Assembly: GCF_030530635.1 (NCBI RefSeq)
Contig: NZ_JAUMUL010000001.1
Span: 1-64,000 of the forward strand
Origin: Actinomyces sp.
GTDB lineage: Bacteria; Actinomycetota; Actinomycetes; Actinomycetales; Actinomycetaceae
DNA: 64,000 nucleotides
Reading direction: 5' to 3'
Position numbers and translations under genes: made by a program. The notes beneath the pieces are model-generated. The model was not told the DNA's origin. It ran no database searches and saw nothing but the letters and a program-made list of their open reading frames with translations. Below, one piece after another: positions 17,794-27,009 of the stretch (position 1 is its first letter; each line of letters opens with the position of its first letter).

Positions 17794-18219
17794 TCATCCG
17801 TGGGATGGAGATGCGGCGGCGGCCGTCCTGCCGGCTGCAGTTCGGTGGTCTTCAGTAGTTCTTCGCGTCTGGGGGTGCGGTGTGCTGGTGGTTGGCGTAC
17901 ATGTCTGGTGTGCGGCGTCAATGACCTGAGCCCGGTGGCAGCAGCGCTGGTCGTGCTCGAAGCACAAGATGAAGACGACCTCCCCCGCATCGACGAGCGT
18001 CGCCAAGTAGTCAATCGCCGCCGTCCCCTTGGCCGAGTCGAGGACTTGCTCGAAGTAGCGTAGGTGAGCGCGGTTGGCATCCGCCGAGCCGGGGAAGGCG
18101 TAGCCGGGTCGGTTGTCCTTCGGGTTACCAAGCTCCGGCCGGTGCTCATAGACGAAGCCCTCGACCTCGAGCCGATCGCGCAACCGCGATTTGGAGAAGC
18201 CCTTAACACGGTAGACAGG
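17794..18219 (-). pseudogene. DUF488-family remnant (N-terminus missing)
   Basis: The minus strand reads VYRVKGFSKSRLRDRLEVEG, then YEHRPELGNPKDNRPGYA and ending VFILCFEHDQRCCHRAQVIDA, which is the middle and C-terminal part of a DUF488 protein. The usual N-terminal segment (TIGHS...VDVR) is absent, because the reading frame runs back directly into tRNA-His. No start or RBS serves the remaining part. The last 40 residues are low-complexity Thr/Arg/Ala and look like read-through. DUF488 function is unknown. This is probably a truncated gene left after recombination beside the tRNA. Confidence 0.65.
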
Positions 18220-18266
18220 AGTGAGGCGCCGGCCCCGGCATCCATTGGAATGCTGGGGGAGATTGG

Positions 18267-18343
18267 TGGGGTGGCTGACGGGGCTTGAACCCGCGACCTC
18301 CTGGACCACAACCAGGCGCTCTACCGACTGAGCTACAGCCACC
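18267..18343 (-). tRNA. tRNA-His (GTG)
   Basis: On the minus strand GTGGCTG pairs with CAGCCAC. The anticodon loop TTGTGGT gives GTG, and the T-arm is GGGTTCAAGCCCC. The extra 5' G (-1) opposite C73, a hallmark of tRNA-His, is encoded, and CCA is encoded at 18267-18269. Confidence 0.96.
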
Positions 18344-18544
18344 ATCGGGCGACGGCGTCGCACCGAATCGGTACTTTATCGGCTCACCTGCTGCTACACC
18401 AATCCGCGTGCCGTGTACTGCGTCACCCTCGCGGCAGGGCGGTGAGTGCAGGCGTCGGGGACGGGCACCGTCGTCGGGGTGCTGGTCCAGATGGTGCGGG
18501 GCGCCGCGACCCGCCGGGGCGGAGAAGCCGGGGACTGGACGCCG

Positions 18545-19177
18545 TCAGAGCAGCTGTGCCGTAGGGTGCGCGACAATTTCGGCCGCGGCCGCCTGGCACT
18601 GCTCACTCGTGGGGCCCTCGCCCTCGGGGAACAGCACCGCCCGGTAGTAGCGCAGCTCGTCGATCGACTCCAGGATGTCGGCCAGCGCACGGTGCCCGCC
18701 GTGCTTGTCCGGGGCGTGGAAGAAGGTGCGCGGGAACCAGCGCTTGGCTACCTCCTTGATGGAGGAGACGTCTACGATCCGGTAGTGCAGGAAATCGATG
18801 AGTTCGGGCATGTCGCGAGCCAGGAAGGACTTATCGGTGGCTACCGAGTTGCCCGCCAGCTGCGCGGTGCGGGCCTCCGGCACCAGGGACTTCACGTAGT
18901 CCAGGACCGTGCGTCCGGCCTCCTGAAGCGTCAGCCCCTCCTCCAGCTCCTCCAGCAGGCCGGAGCTGGTGTGCATTTCGCGCACGTAGTCGCCCATCTG
19001 CTCCAGGGCGGCCGCCGGAGGCTTGATGAGGACGTCGATGCCCTTTCCCAGCGGCTTGAGCTCGTAGTCGGTGACGATTACCGCCACTTCGATCAATGCG
19101 TCCGTCTCCAGGTTCAGGCCCGTCATCTCGCAGTCGATCCACACCAGGGGGTCGGCGGTAGTCATCTGTCGGCTCAC
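18545..19177 (-). CDS. orn: Oligoribonuclease
   Basis: A DEDDh 3'-5' exonuclease that degrades 2-5-nt RNAs, including pGpG, to mononucleotides in the cytoplasm. It is essential in many bacteria. The 210-residue protein shows WIDCEMTGLNLETDALIE (Asp/Glu of motif I), a central GNSVATDKSFLARDMP segment (motif II Asp), and HRALADILESI (motif III His and Asp). The start is ambiguous: GTG 19177 lies 8 bases after a TACACT box (leaderless), while ATG 19165 gives a product shorter by four residues. Family length fits both. Confidence 0.95.
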   Translation of the reverse strand: MSRQMTTADPLVWIDCEMTGLNLETDALIEVAVIVTDYELKPLGKGIDVLIKPPAAALEQMGDYVREMHTSSGLLEELEEGLTLQEAGRTVLDYVKSLVPEARTAQLAGNSVATDKSFLARDMPELIDFLHYRIVDVSSIKEVAKRWFPRTFFHAPDKHGGHRALADILESIDELRYYRAVLFPEGEGPTSEQCQAAAAEIVAHPTAQLL

Positions 19178-19185
19178 GGTGGCCG

Positions 19186-19191
19186 AGTGTA
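19186..19191 (-). promoter_or_regulatory. TACACT -10 box upstream of orn
   Basis: On the minus strand TACACT ends 8 bases before the GTG at 19177. There is no Shine-Dalgarno. Confidence 0.45.
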
Positions 19192-19374
19192 GACCCGGGT
19201 AGGTCGGGGCAGCGGGTCATTGGCGGTACTTGCCCACCCAGTGCGAGGCGGCCCGCGCCTACCGCAACGCATATGCCCCGTCCCTGCACGCCAACTGCCG
19301 CGCAGACTCGGACGCGCAGACCCGGACTGAGGACGGAACAGGCCCGCCCGCCTCGTCACATATGGAGTTTTCGT

Positions 19375-19450
19375 TGGTGCCCCCGCCCGGACTCGAACCG
19401 GGAACCTGCGGATTAGAAGGCCGATGCTCTATCCATTGAGCTACGGAGGC
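19375..19450 (-). tRNA. tRNA-Arg (TCT)
   Basis: On the minus strand GCCTCCG pairs with CGGGGGC (one G-U). The D-arm is GCTCAATGGATAGAGC, the anticodon loop CTTCTAA gives TCT, and the T-arm is CCGGTTCGAGTCCGG. CCA is encoded at 19375-19377. Confidence 0.96.
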
Positions 19451-19588
19451 TGCTCGCCCCAGGGTACGTCACACTGGATAGAAGTTCCCACTCCGCGGGG
19501 CTGGAACTTCCTGCTGGGCGGTGACCGGTGACGGTATGGTTTCGAATCAGTCGGTGTGCTCTCGCCCCACGATCTCGGAAGGATCACC

Positions 19589-22255
19589 GTGCCCCCAACA
19601 GTGCTCGCAGTACGTCTGACCAACGCTCCCGCCTATGAACAGCCGCGCATGTTCTCCGCGGCTTTTACCGTTGGCAGAAGGCCCACCTGTGACGTCGTGG
19701 TGGACACATCCAACGTGGTCTCCGGCGAGCATCTGCGCGTGACGCCGACGCCGGAGGGTTGGGTGGTGGAGTGCGTCTCGCGTACAAACGGGATGCTGGT
19801 GGCCGGTCAGGACACCCGACGGGCTCTGCTCACCGGCCCCACCCGCATCTACCTCGCCAACAGCTCGGGCCCCGGAATCGACTTCGTGCCGACGGCGGCC
19901 CCCGGCTCATCGGCCGTCGGCCCGGCGACGGCGACGGCGCAGTATCCACAGTCCGCCGCCCAGGACTCCCCGCCCCCGGCGCCGGCCCCGAATGGTTACG
20001 GCGTGTCGGCGGGCACTCCGGCACCGTTCGCGCAAGCGCAGTCCGCGCAGTCCGCTCAGACCGTCGTCGGCTCACCTGGTTCGCCGACCGGACTGACATC
20101 TTCGGCCGCTTCGGCCGCCACCATCGCCAGTCCTCCCGGCTCGCCCCGCTCGGCGGCCTCCGGTGGCACCGGCGGTTACCCCACCGCCCGGCGTCGAACC
20201 ATCGCCAAGGTGACCATCACCTCTTCCGGCACCATCGGGCGGGCCCCCGACGCCAATCTGCGCCTGGACGACCCGCGCGTGTCCGGCCACCACGCGCGTG
20301 TGGATCTGACGCCCCAGGGGATTGTGGTCACGGACCTGCGTTCCACCAATGGCGTGTTCGTGGGGCAGCAGCGCATCCAGAGCTACCGGGTTACCGAGCC
20401 GACCACCTTCGGCATGGGTTCCACCTTCGTGGTGATCAGCCCGGACGGCACTTGCGAGGTGCAGGTGGCCACAGCCTCCGGGGAGTTGGTGGGACGCGAC
20501 CTGACCTTCTTCGTAAACGACGGCAGGCTTAAACTGCTGGACGGCATCTCATTCTCCCTGCCCGGCAATGAGTTGCTGGCCGTGGTGGGACCGTCCGGCG
20601 CGGGCAAATCCACCCTGCTCAAGGCGCTGACCGGGGAGCAGAAGGCCCAACAGGGGCAGGTCCTGTTCGACGGGCTGGACGTGTATGAGCACTACCCGGT
20701 GATGCGCAACAAGATCGGCGTGGTCCCCCAGTCCGATGTGGTCCACTCCGCTCTGAGCGTGCGCCAGACACTGGAGTACGCCGCCGAGCTGCGTTTCGCC
20801 AAGGATGTTTCCAAGGCCGAGCGGCGGACCCGTATTGATGAGGTCCTGGAGGACCTGGACCTGTCCGAGCATGTGGACAAGAAGGTCAAGCAGCTGTCCG
20901 GCGGCCAGCGCAAGCGCGTGTCCACCGCCATTGAGCTGCTCACCCGGCCCTCCCTGCTGTTCCTGGACGAGCCCACCTCCGGTCTGGACCCGCAATTGGA
21001 CCGGGATGTGATGGAGCTGTTGGCCTCCTTGGCGCACGGCACACGCCCCGGAGACACCGGACGGACCGTGGTGGTGGTTACTCACAATGAGAATCACATC
21101 GATCGTGCCGACAAGGTCCTCATCCTGGCCGCCGGCGGCACCCCCGTGTACTTCGGGGCGCCCCGGGAGGTGATCGCGTACTTCAGTCAGCGCCTGGCTG
21201 AGTTCGGGCGGGCCGGGCGGCTGGTGGTCAATGCGCCGCGGGGTGGCTTCCCCGATCCGGTGTCGATTGACGGCTTCGCCGACGTCTATGCACTGATCCG
21301 CAACCATGCGGCCGAGTTGCGCGCCTACCTGGAGGCGACCGTGCCCTCCACCCGCCGCGGTGACGGCCGCAGGATCACCACGTCGACCAGTGCCGATGAG
21401 CGCCAGTCTCCGCAGCAGTCCGCCCTGCGGCAGGTCTCCACCCTGGTGCGCCGTCACCTGCGCATCATCGCCGCCGACCCCTCATACCTGGTGTTCATGC
21501 TGGCGCTGCCCGTGATCATCGGCCTGCTCACCGAGGCCATCGCCGGGTCCAACGGCTTCGCCGTCCCCGACCTGCCCGAGCCGACGCCCGAACAGCCATG
21601 CGTGCGCTACTCCATGCAGGCCCTCGAGCTGCTGGTCATTCTGATCACCGGTGCCGCATTCTCCGGGATGGCCGCAACCATCCGCGAACTGGTGGGTGAG
21701 CGCGACGTCTATCTGCGGGAGAAGGCGGTGGGCCTGCGGGCCGGCTCCTACCTGGTGGCCAAGACAGTTGTGCTGGCCCTCATCGTCACCGTGCAGACCG
21801 CCGTCATGGTAGGGATCGCCCTGGCGTTGAACAAGGCCCCCACCGATGCGGTCCTGTTGGGCTCGCCGGGCGTGGAACTGGCTGTGTGCTGCTGGGTGGT
21901 TGCCTTCGTCTCCGGTCTGCTGGGACTGGCCGTTTCGGCCTTCGTCTCCTCCTCCGAGCAAGTCATGCCGGTGCTGGTGGTCACGATCATGGCGCAACTG
22001 GTGCTGGCCGGAGGGGTCATCCCCGTCGCCGGCCGGGCGGTGTTCGAGCAGCTCGCCTGGTTCGTCCCCGCCCGCTGGGGCTACGCCATGGCCGCCTCCA
22101 CGGTCCAGATGAATGACATCCTGCCCACCCGTGCCGAGGACCTGTGGGAGCACACTGTCTCCCAGTGGGGCTTCAACCTGGCTGTACTGTCCGTGATCGG
22201 CCTGGTCTGCTTCCTGGTCTGCTACATCGGCCTGGCCCGCCGAGGTCGCCGCTGA
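19589..22255 (+). CDS. FHA-FHA-ABC transporter (Rv1747-like)
   Basis: A fused ABC exporter half-transporter of about 888 residues with phosphothreonine-sensing domains. FHA domain 1 lies at about residues 20-95 (VGRRPTCDVVVD, SGEHLRV, RTNGMLV). An Ala/Ser/Pro/Gln-rich linker follows, then FHA domain 2 (about 208-285: GRAPDANLRLDDPRVSGHHARVDL, STNGVFVG). The ATPase has GPSGAGKST (about 333), LSGGQRKR (about 436) and LLFLDEPTSGLDP (about 456). The C-terminal ABC-2 membrane domain has about six helices (about 630-885). In mycobacteria, Rv1747 is phosphorylated by PknF and exports a cell-envelope component; a similar Ser/Thr-kinase link is inferred here. GTG 19589 has GGAAGGA 5 bases upstream. 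The kinase is not in the window. Confidence 0.93.
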   Translation: MPPTVLAVRLTNAPAYEQPRMFSAAFTVGRRPTCDVVVDTSNVVSGEHLRVTPTPEGWVVECVSRTNGMLVAGQDTRRALLTGPTRIYLANSSGPGIDFVPTAAPGSSAVGPATATAQYPQSAAQDSPPPAPAPNGYGVSAGTPAPFAQAQSAQSAQTVVGSPGSPTGLTSSAASAATIASPPGSPRSAASGGTGGYPTARRRTIAKVTITSSGTIGRAPDANLRLDDPRVSGHHARVDLTPQGIVVTDLRSTNGVFVGQQRIQSYRVTEPTTFGMGSTFVVISPDGTCEVQVATASGELVGRDLTFFVNDGRLKLLDGISFSLPGNELLAVVGPSGAGKSTLLKALTGEQKAQQGQVLFDGLDVYEHYPVMRNKIGVVPQSDVVHSALSVRQTLEYAAELRFAKDVSKAERRTRIDEVLEDLDLSEHVDKKVKQLSGGQRKRVSTAIELLTRPSLLFLDEPTSGLDPQLDRDVMELLASLAHGTRPGDTGRTVVVVTHNENHIDRADKVLILAAGGTPVYFGAPREVIAYFSQRLAEFGRAGRLVVNAPRGGFPDPVSIDGFADVYALIRNHAAELRAYLEATVPSTRRGDGRRITTSTSADERQSPQQSALRQVSTLVRRHLRIIAADPSYLVFMLALPVIIGLLTEAIAGSNGFAVPDLPEPTPEQPCVRYSMQALELLVILITGAAFSGMAATIRELVGERDVYLREKAVGLRAGSYLVAKTVVLALIVTVQTAVMVGIALALNKAPTDAVLLGSPGVELAVCCWVVAFVSGLLGLAVSAFVSSSEQVMPVLVVTIMAQLVLAGGVIPVAGRAVFEQLAWFVPARWGYAMAASTVQMNDILPTRAEDLWEHTVSQWGFNLAVLSVIGLVCFLVCYIGLARRGRR

Positions 22256-22327
22256 GCCGGACGCCACCGGTGGGTAGGCCCGATACTGTAATGGCGGGTC
22301 GGTTCCGGCTGTGCCCCCGCTTCCGCC

Positions 22328-22333
22328 TAAAGT
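22328..22333 (+). promoter_or_regulatory. TAAAGT -10 box of the first GTPase gene
   Basis: TAAAGT ends 6 bases before the ATG at 22340, with no SD. The GTPase pair therefore seems to be transcribed as leaderless mRNA from this point. Confidence 0.5.
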
Positions 22334-22339
22334 TGTGCC

Positions 22340-23935
22340 ATGGTCTCATCTGCTTCCCCGCTGCCCGCCGGAGAAGACGTTCCCGTCTCTGCGCTCAGCC
22401 GCGCGCAGCTCATTGATGTCCTCACCGACACCGTGGGAGACCTGTCCAAGCTCGATCTGAGTCTCAACACCGATGGAGTCGAGGATGCGCGTCGCCTGCG
22501 CGCCGGCCTTATCGCCCAGATCCGCGACCATGTGCTGCCCCGACTGGCCGACGCCGACATCCCGGCGATCGTCGTAGTAGGCGGCTCCACCGGCGCTGGA
22601 AAGTCAACCCTGGTCAACTCCGTGCTCGGTCAGGAGGTATCGGACGCGGGCGTCCTGCGCCCCACCACCCGCACCCCGGTGCTCGTGGTCAACCCCGAGG
22701 ACGAGACGGTTCTCGCCGATCACCCGATCGCCCAGGTCTGCCTGACCGTAGCCTCTGCCGCCATCCCCGCGGGACTGGCGCTCGTGGACGCCTCCGACCT
22801 GGATTCCGTGCAGGAGACCAACCGGGCTCTGGCGGTTCGACTGTTGGAGGCCGCCGACCTGTGGCTGTTCATAACCACCGCCGCCCGCTACGGAGACCAC
22901 ACCCCCTGGGTTTCCTTGGAGGAGGCGGCCGGGCGCGGGACACCCATCGGTGTGGTCCTGAACCGGGTGCCCGCTACCGTTCTGCCGGAGGTGCGCCGCG
23001 ACCTGATTGAGCGCCTGGACGCGCTGGGCCTGGCCGAGTCGCCCTTCTTCGTGGTCCCCGACGCCGGCCCGCACGAGGGCCTGCTGCCCGAGTCATCAGT
23101 CGGCGAGTTGCGGGACTGGCTGCGCCTGCTGGCCGGCCGGCACCGGGCCGCCGGACTGGTGCGGCGCACCGGACGTGGACTGTGGAGCGGTCTGCGCGCG
23201 GATCTGATCACTCTCGCCGATGGAGTTGACGCTCAGGACGATGCCGCCACCCAGTTGGAGGAGGCCTCCCAGCGGCTCCTGAAGGCCCCCGGGGCGGACC
23301 TGCGCGCCGACGTCGAACAGGGAACCTGTGGGCAGGGCGCCCCCACCACCCGCTGGGTCACCCTTGCCTCCTCCGGGGGGCCGCTGGCCTCCCTCGCTCA
23401 GGGTGGCAGACTCCGCTCCGGCTGGTTCGGCCGCACCCGCAAGGCGCGCGCCGAGGCATTGGCAACGCTTGCCGGTGACACCCGTGAATCCATCGTCTCC
23501 CGCCTGGAGGCCGCGCTCGTCTCGGTGAGTGACGACGCCGTTCGCACCTGGGAGGTCGCCGGCGCCGCCGCTCGTGCCGGTGAGCTCCTGCCGACCGGCG
23601 CCGACGCGACCGGAGTGGTAGACGCCTGGGCGTCCGAGCAGCACGCCCGCGTGACCGCCCCGCCCAAGGGGCTCACCCAACCGGGAGCCGGCGACCTGGT
23701 GATAGCTGCGGCGGCCGGCATTGAGGGGGCCCGTGCCGCCGCCGACCGGCTGGGACTGGGGCCGGTGGTCGCGGACGCCAAGGCCGCGTTGACCCAGGCA
23801 CTGATCGACGTTCTTGCCGCCACCGTCCCTGCGGGAGCCGCCCGCGCCCTTGCCCCCGACCCCGCACTGGCCGCTGCGCTGCGTCTGCGCGCCGGCGAAC
23901 TCGCACCATTCACCCGCCCGGGAGCCTCCGCATGA
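22340..23935 (+). CDS. Dynamin-like/Era-like GTPase (first of a pair)
   Basis: A 531-residue P-loop GTPase. G1 is GGSTGAGKSTLVNSVLG (about residues 79-95). A threonine-rich switch I (LRPTTRTPVLV), a G3-like LVDASDLDSVQ (about 145) and a G4-like VVLNRVP (about 205) follow. The C-terminal half is Ala-rich and helical, without clear membrane spans. This layout resembles actinobacterial paired dynamin-family proteins, which lie next to each other and may assemble on the membrane. Cell role is unknown. It overlaps the next gene by ATGA, so the two are translationally coupled. Confidence 0.85.
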   Translation: MVSSASPLPAGEDVPVSALSRAQLIDVLTDTVGDLSKLDLSLNTDGVEDARRLRAGLIAQIRDHVLPRLADADIPAIVVVGGSTGAGKSTLVNSVLGQEVSDAGVLRPTTRTPVLVVNPEDETVLADHPIAQVCLTVASAAIPAGLALVDASDLDSVQETNRALAVRLLEAADLWLFITTAARYGDHTPWVSLEEAAGRGTPIGVVLNRVPATVLPEVRRDLIERLDALGLAESPFFVVPDAGPHEGLLPESSVGELRDWLRLLAGRHRAAGLVRRTGRGLWSGLRADLITLADGVDAQDDAATQLEEASQRLLKAPGADLRADVEQGTCGQGAPTTRWVTLASSGGPLASLAQGGRLRSGWFGRTRKARAEALATLAGDTRESIVSRLEAALVSVSDDAVRTWEVAGAAARAGELLPTGADATGVVDAWASEQHARVTAPPKGLTQPGAGDLVIAAAAGIEGARAAADRLGLGPVVADAKAALTQALIDVLAATVPAGAARALAPDPALAAALRLRAGELAPFTRPGASA

Positions 23936-25419
23936 CTTCGAACCCGACCGCCACCTCCTCAGGGGACTATGTGCTCGACGCCGCCCACCTCCAGGCGCGC
24001 CTGGATCGTTTGCGCGCCGCGCTGGACGACTGCCCCACGGAGGTCCCCGCCTCCCTGTCCCTACCCGCCCGGGACCGCTTGGACGAGGTCGCCGAGCGAC
24101 TCGCCCTGGGCGTGGACCACACAGTGGTCGCCCTATTCGGTGGTACCGGCTCGGGCAAGTCCTCCCTGTTCAACGCCCTGACCAGCCTGCAGTTCGCCGA
24201 CGTGGGTGCCCGCCGCCCCACCACCGCCCTGGCATCCGCCTGCTCCTGGGGTGATGATGCGGCGGCCCTGCTCGACTTCCTCGAAGTCGTCGACGATCGG
24301 CGCATTCGTCGCGAGTCCCTACTGGACGCCACCGACCAGGATGCCTTCGCCGGACTGGTGCTGTTGGACGTGCCCGACTACGACTCGGTCAGCACCGAGC
24401 ATGCCCTTCAGGTGAACCGACTGGTGCCGCTGGCCGACATCCTGGTGTGGGTGGTGGACCCGCAGAAGTACGCCGATGCGGTTCTGCACGAGGGCTATCT
24501 GCGGAAACTCGGCGCCCGCCAGGAGGACATGCTGGTGCTGGTCAACCAAGTGGATACGCTGCCCGCCGGTGGAATCGACACGTTGTTGGCGGATGTGCGC
24601 TCCCTGCTTGCCGCCGATGGCCTGCAGGATGTGCAGGTGCTGCCGGTCTCCGCGGTGCGCGGGGACAACCTCGGGGCTGTGCGCGAGCTGTTCCTGGAGC
24701 GGGTCCGTCGCGAGTCCAATGCCGCCCGCACCGCCTCGGCCGAGCTCGACGCCATCTCGCTGGGACTGCGCCCGGCAGCCGCCGCGCAGCCCGTGGCCAC
24801 TCGTACTGAACTCGCCGACGCCGCCGTTGCGGCACTCATGCATGCCTGCGGCGTCCAGGCGGTGGAGGACTCCGTGCGCACCGGCATGGCGCGCACCTTC
24901 CCGCGTGCCATGGCCCGTCCGGGTCCGCCCGCACGTGATGCCGTCGCCTCCATTCAGACCACCTGGCTGCGTCGCACCACCGAGGGGCTGCCCGGTGCCT
25001 GGTTGCGCAGTGTGGAGAACGCCGTCGCCGCCCCCGAGGCGCTTGCCGCCCGCACCGCCGAGGCGGTCGGTAGCGTGCAACTGCCCCGGCACCGCGCCCC
25101 GCTGATCGAACTGGCCTGGTGGGGTGGCATGCTGACCGCCCTCGTCGGTGTGGTCTGGATGGCCGTCGACTTGGTGCTGGGGCGTGCGTTCGGTCTTGGG
25201 CTGATTGCCCCATCGGTCGTCCTGCTCGTCGGCCTGGTGGTGAGTTCGGTGGCGCTGCTTGCTCGCCGCTCGCGCGCCCATCGAGAGGCTGAGGAGTATG
25301 CGCGGGCCGTGCGCGCCCGGTTGGTGTCGGTGGTTGCCCGTGACCTCACCCGTCCCGCCGACGGCGTGTTGGTGCGCCACCGTATGCTCCGCCAGGCCCT
25401 GGAGGTGGCGGACCGGTAG
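23932..25419 (+). CDS. YfjP-like membrane GTPase (second of a pair)
   Basis: A 495-residue GTPase with G1 GGTGSGKSSLFNALT (about residues 69-83), switch I RRPTTALAS, G3 LLDVPDYDSV (about 143-152) and G4 VNQVD (about 204-208). Two transmembrane helices sit near the C-terminus (about 393-440, beginning LAWWGGMLTALVGVVWMAVD), followed by a basic cytoplasmic tail. It starts on the ATGA overlap with the upstream GTPase. One soluble and one membrane-anchored member suggests a heteromeric membrane-remodelling or envelope-stress complex; this is inference. Confidence 0.85.
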   Translation: MTSNPTATSSGDYVLDAAHLQARLDRLRAALDDCPTEVPASLSLPARDRLDEVAERLALGVDHTVVALFGGTGSGKSSLFNALTSLQFADVGARRPTTALASACSWGDDAAALLDFLEVVDDRRIRRESLLDATDQDAFAGLVLLDVPDYDSVSTEHALQVNRLVPLADILVWVVDPQKYADAVLHEGYLRKLGARQEDMLVLVNQVDTLPAGGIDTLLADVRSLLAADGLQDVQVLPVSAVRGDNLGAVRELFLERVRRESNAARTASAELDAISLGLRPAAAAQPVATRTELADAAVAALMHACGVQAVEDSVRTGMARTFPRAMARPGPPARDAVASIQTTWLRRTTEGLPGAWLRSVENAVAAPEALAARTAEAVGSVQLPRHRAPLIELAWWGGMLTALVGVVWMAVDLVLGRAFGLGLIAPSVVLLVGLVVSSVALLARRSRAHREAEEYARAVRARLVSVVARDLTRPADGVLVRHRMLRQALEVADR

Positions 25420-25564
25420 CGGGTGGCGGTCACCGGCGTCCACAGGTGGTGTTCGTGCAGGGGGCGCGCTCCTCGCATACACAGGCCGGTGGCGGCTGGG
25501 GGTGTCACTGCGGGACCGTTGAGGCAGCCGGCACGGTGCCGGCACCCCAACGAAGGAGCACCCC

Positions 25565-26221
25565 ATGAGCCGTCAACTCGATCTGGTCGTCCAAGGCGTC
25601 CTCGGCACGAACCCCGCCGTGACCCGTACCGCCGGCGGGCGCCCCTACTGCTATTTCCGCGTGGCCACGTCCCCGTCCTTCCGCACCGCGCAGGGCTGGC
25701 GGGACGGGCAGACCATCTGGTTCACCGCCAAGTCTTGGGGACCGCTGGCTGAGAACCTGGGGCGCTCCCTGCACAAGGGCGACCCCGTGGTACTGGTCGG
25801 ACGCTTCTCCCAGGAGAGTTGGTCCAAGGGGACGGATGAGTTCCTGACCAACGTACTGACTGTCTCCTGCGGGGGACACGATCTCACGCGCGGGGAGTCC
25901 CGTTTCATGCGCATCGTCCACGCCTCCGCCGCCCCTGAGGCCGACCAGGCGGGAACACAGGAGCCGTCGGTCACCACCTCCTCATCCGGCTCTGCGCCGA
26001 CCGCCGACTCCGCGCTTACCCCGGACGAGGTCTCCCAGGCGGTCGGGCAGACCCCGCCCGAGGGGCAGGACCGGCTGCCGGCAGATCACCCTGCGGGCGC
26101 ATACCAGACGCCGCCCCACCGCGTGGAGGAGACTGGCACCGGCGGTGCTCAGGAGCACGGCGCCGTACCCGCCACAGGGGGCGAACTGGCCGATTACGTG
26201 CTCGCCGACGAGGACGAGTGA
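25565..26221 (+). CDS. Single-stranded DNA-binding protein paralogue
   Basis: An OB-fold SSB of 218 residues. The N-terminal 110 residues contain VVQGVLGTNPAVTRTAGGRPYCYFRVATSP, TIWFTAKSWGPLAENLGRSLHKGDPVVLVGRF and the following strand, which fit the SSB DNA-binding core. The long C-terminal half is a disordered Pro/Gly/Thr/Glu linker. It ends YVLADEDE rather than the usual DDDIPF tip that recruits partner proteins. This looks like an accessory SSB (SsbB-like), not the replicative one next to rpsF/rpsR. It has its own SD (GAAGGAG) and lies downstream of the GTPase pair. Confidence 0.85.
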   Translation: MSRQLDLVVQGVLGTNPAVTRTAGGRPYCYFRVATSPSFRTAQGWRDGQTIWFTAKSWGPLAENLGRSLHKGDPVVLVGRFSQESWSKGTDEFLTNVLTVSCGGHDLTRGESRFMRIVHASAAPEADQAGTQEPSVTTSSSGSAPTADSALTPDEVSQAVGQTPPEGQDRLPADHPAGAYQTPPHRVEETGTGGAQEHGAVPATGGELADYVLADEDE

Positions 26222-26265
26222 CTTCCCTCGGCCGGCCGAGCTGCCGCCGGCCGTGCCGTTGCCGG

Positions 26266-26859
26266 TCAGGTCGCTGGAGGCGCTGCCCCGGTCGAATCAA
26301 TGTCCACGGACAGGTCTGCCGGGTGAGCGACGTCGAACACCTCGATCAGCACCCGCACCGTCATGTCGGCCGCCGCCCCCATATCCGCCATGTGCCGCAC
26401 CAATTCCCGGCCGCGTCGCCGCCAGCCCAGTGCGGTCAGGGCATTCAGGGCGTCGTCACCCAGCAGGGCACGGCCGTCGTCGTCCAGCCGCGGCGCTGTC
26501 AGCCATACTCCCGCATCGCCGGAGCTGACCACCAGGAGCGGCGCCAGCGGGGAGGGGGACGGACGACGGCGGCGCAGTAGGCGCAGGGGGCCGCGTACCG
26601 GCCTCCTATGGGCGGCCGTGTCGGCGTAGACGATCGGTGCCGCGGCCCGCAGCCGTACCGTCGTGGGGCTTTGAGACTCCTGGACGGTAGGGGCCACCGG
26701 GGCAGGGGCCCTGGTGCCGATCCCGGTGGTCCGTTCGGCCGTATCGAGCAGGTGTGTCAACGAGGGGGCGAAGCGGCTCCAAGAGCCGACGTCGAGCACG
26801 GGTCGACTGTGGGAGGTGGCGCTGGGGGAATCTTCGCGGTCCGGGTGCATTGCCGACAT
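26266..26859 (-). CDS. Small protein resembling TY-Chap (YbjN/T3S-chaperone-like) domains
   Basis: A 197-residue soluble protein. The region from WSRFAPSLTHLLDTAE, through the strand PLLVVSSGDAGVWLTAP, to ALTALGWRRR and TVRVLIEVFDVAHPADLSVDI resembles the TY-Chap N-terminal domain of actinobacteria (W-F-LL start, LGW middle, VFGV-HPADL end). The middle is low-complexity Arg/Pro. Function is not established; these domains are thought to bind peptides. It appears leaderless (TACCGT 7 bases before the ATG), and it is convergent with the SSB gene. Confidence 0.5.
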   Translation of the reverse strand: MSAMHPDREDSPSATSHSRPVLDVGSWSRFAPSLTHLLDTAERTTGIGTRAPAPVAPTVQESQSPTTVRLRAAAPIVYADTAAHRRPVRGPLRLLRRRRPSPSPLAPLLVVSSGDAGVWLTAPRLDDDGRALLGDDALNALTALGWRRRGRELVRHMADMGAAADMTVRVLIEVFDVAHPADLSVDIDSTGAAPPAT

Positions 26860-26866
26860 GACTGAA

Positions 26867-26872
26867 ACGGTA
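26867..26872 (-). promoter_or_regulatory. TACCGT -10 box
   Basis: On the minus strand TACCGT ends 7 bases before the ATG at 26859. No SD is present. Confidence 0.4.
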
Positions 26873-27009
26873 GAACCTCGGCGTGGGCTCGACCACCTCC
26901 GGATTAGGCGCGTCCGGGCGTGTCACGCCCGGGAAATCAGGCGTCACTGATTACCGTGTTCACAGTCCCGGCGTGTCTGCGTCGGCCACGAGCAGGAAGC
27001 AGCCTCCCA

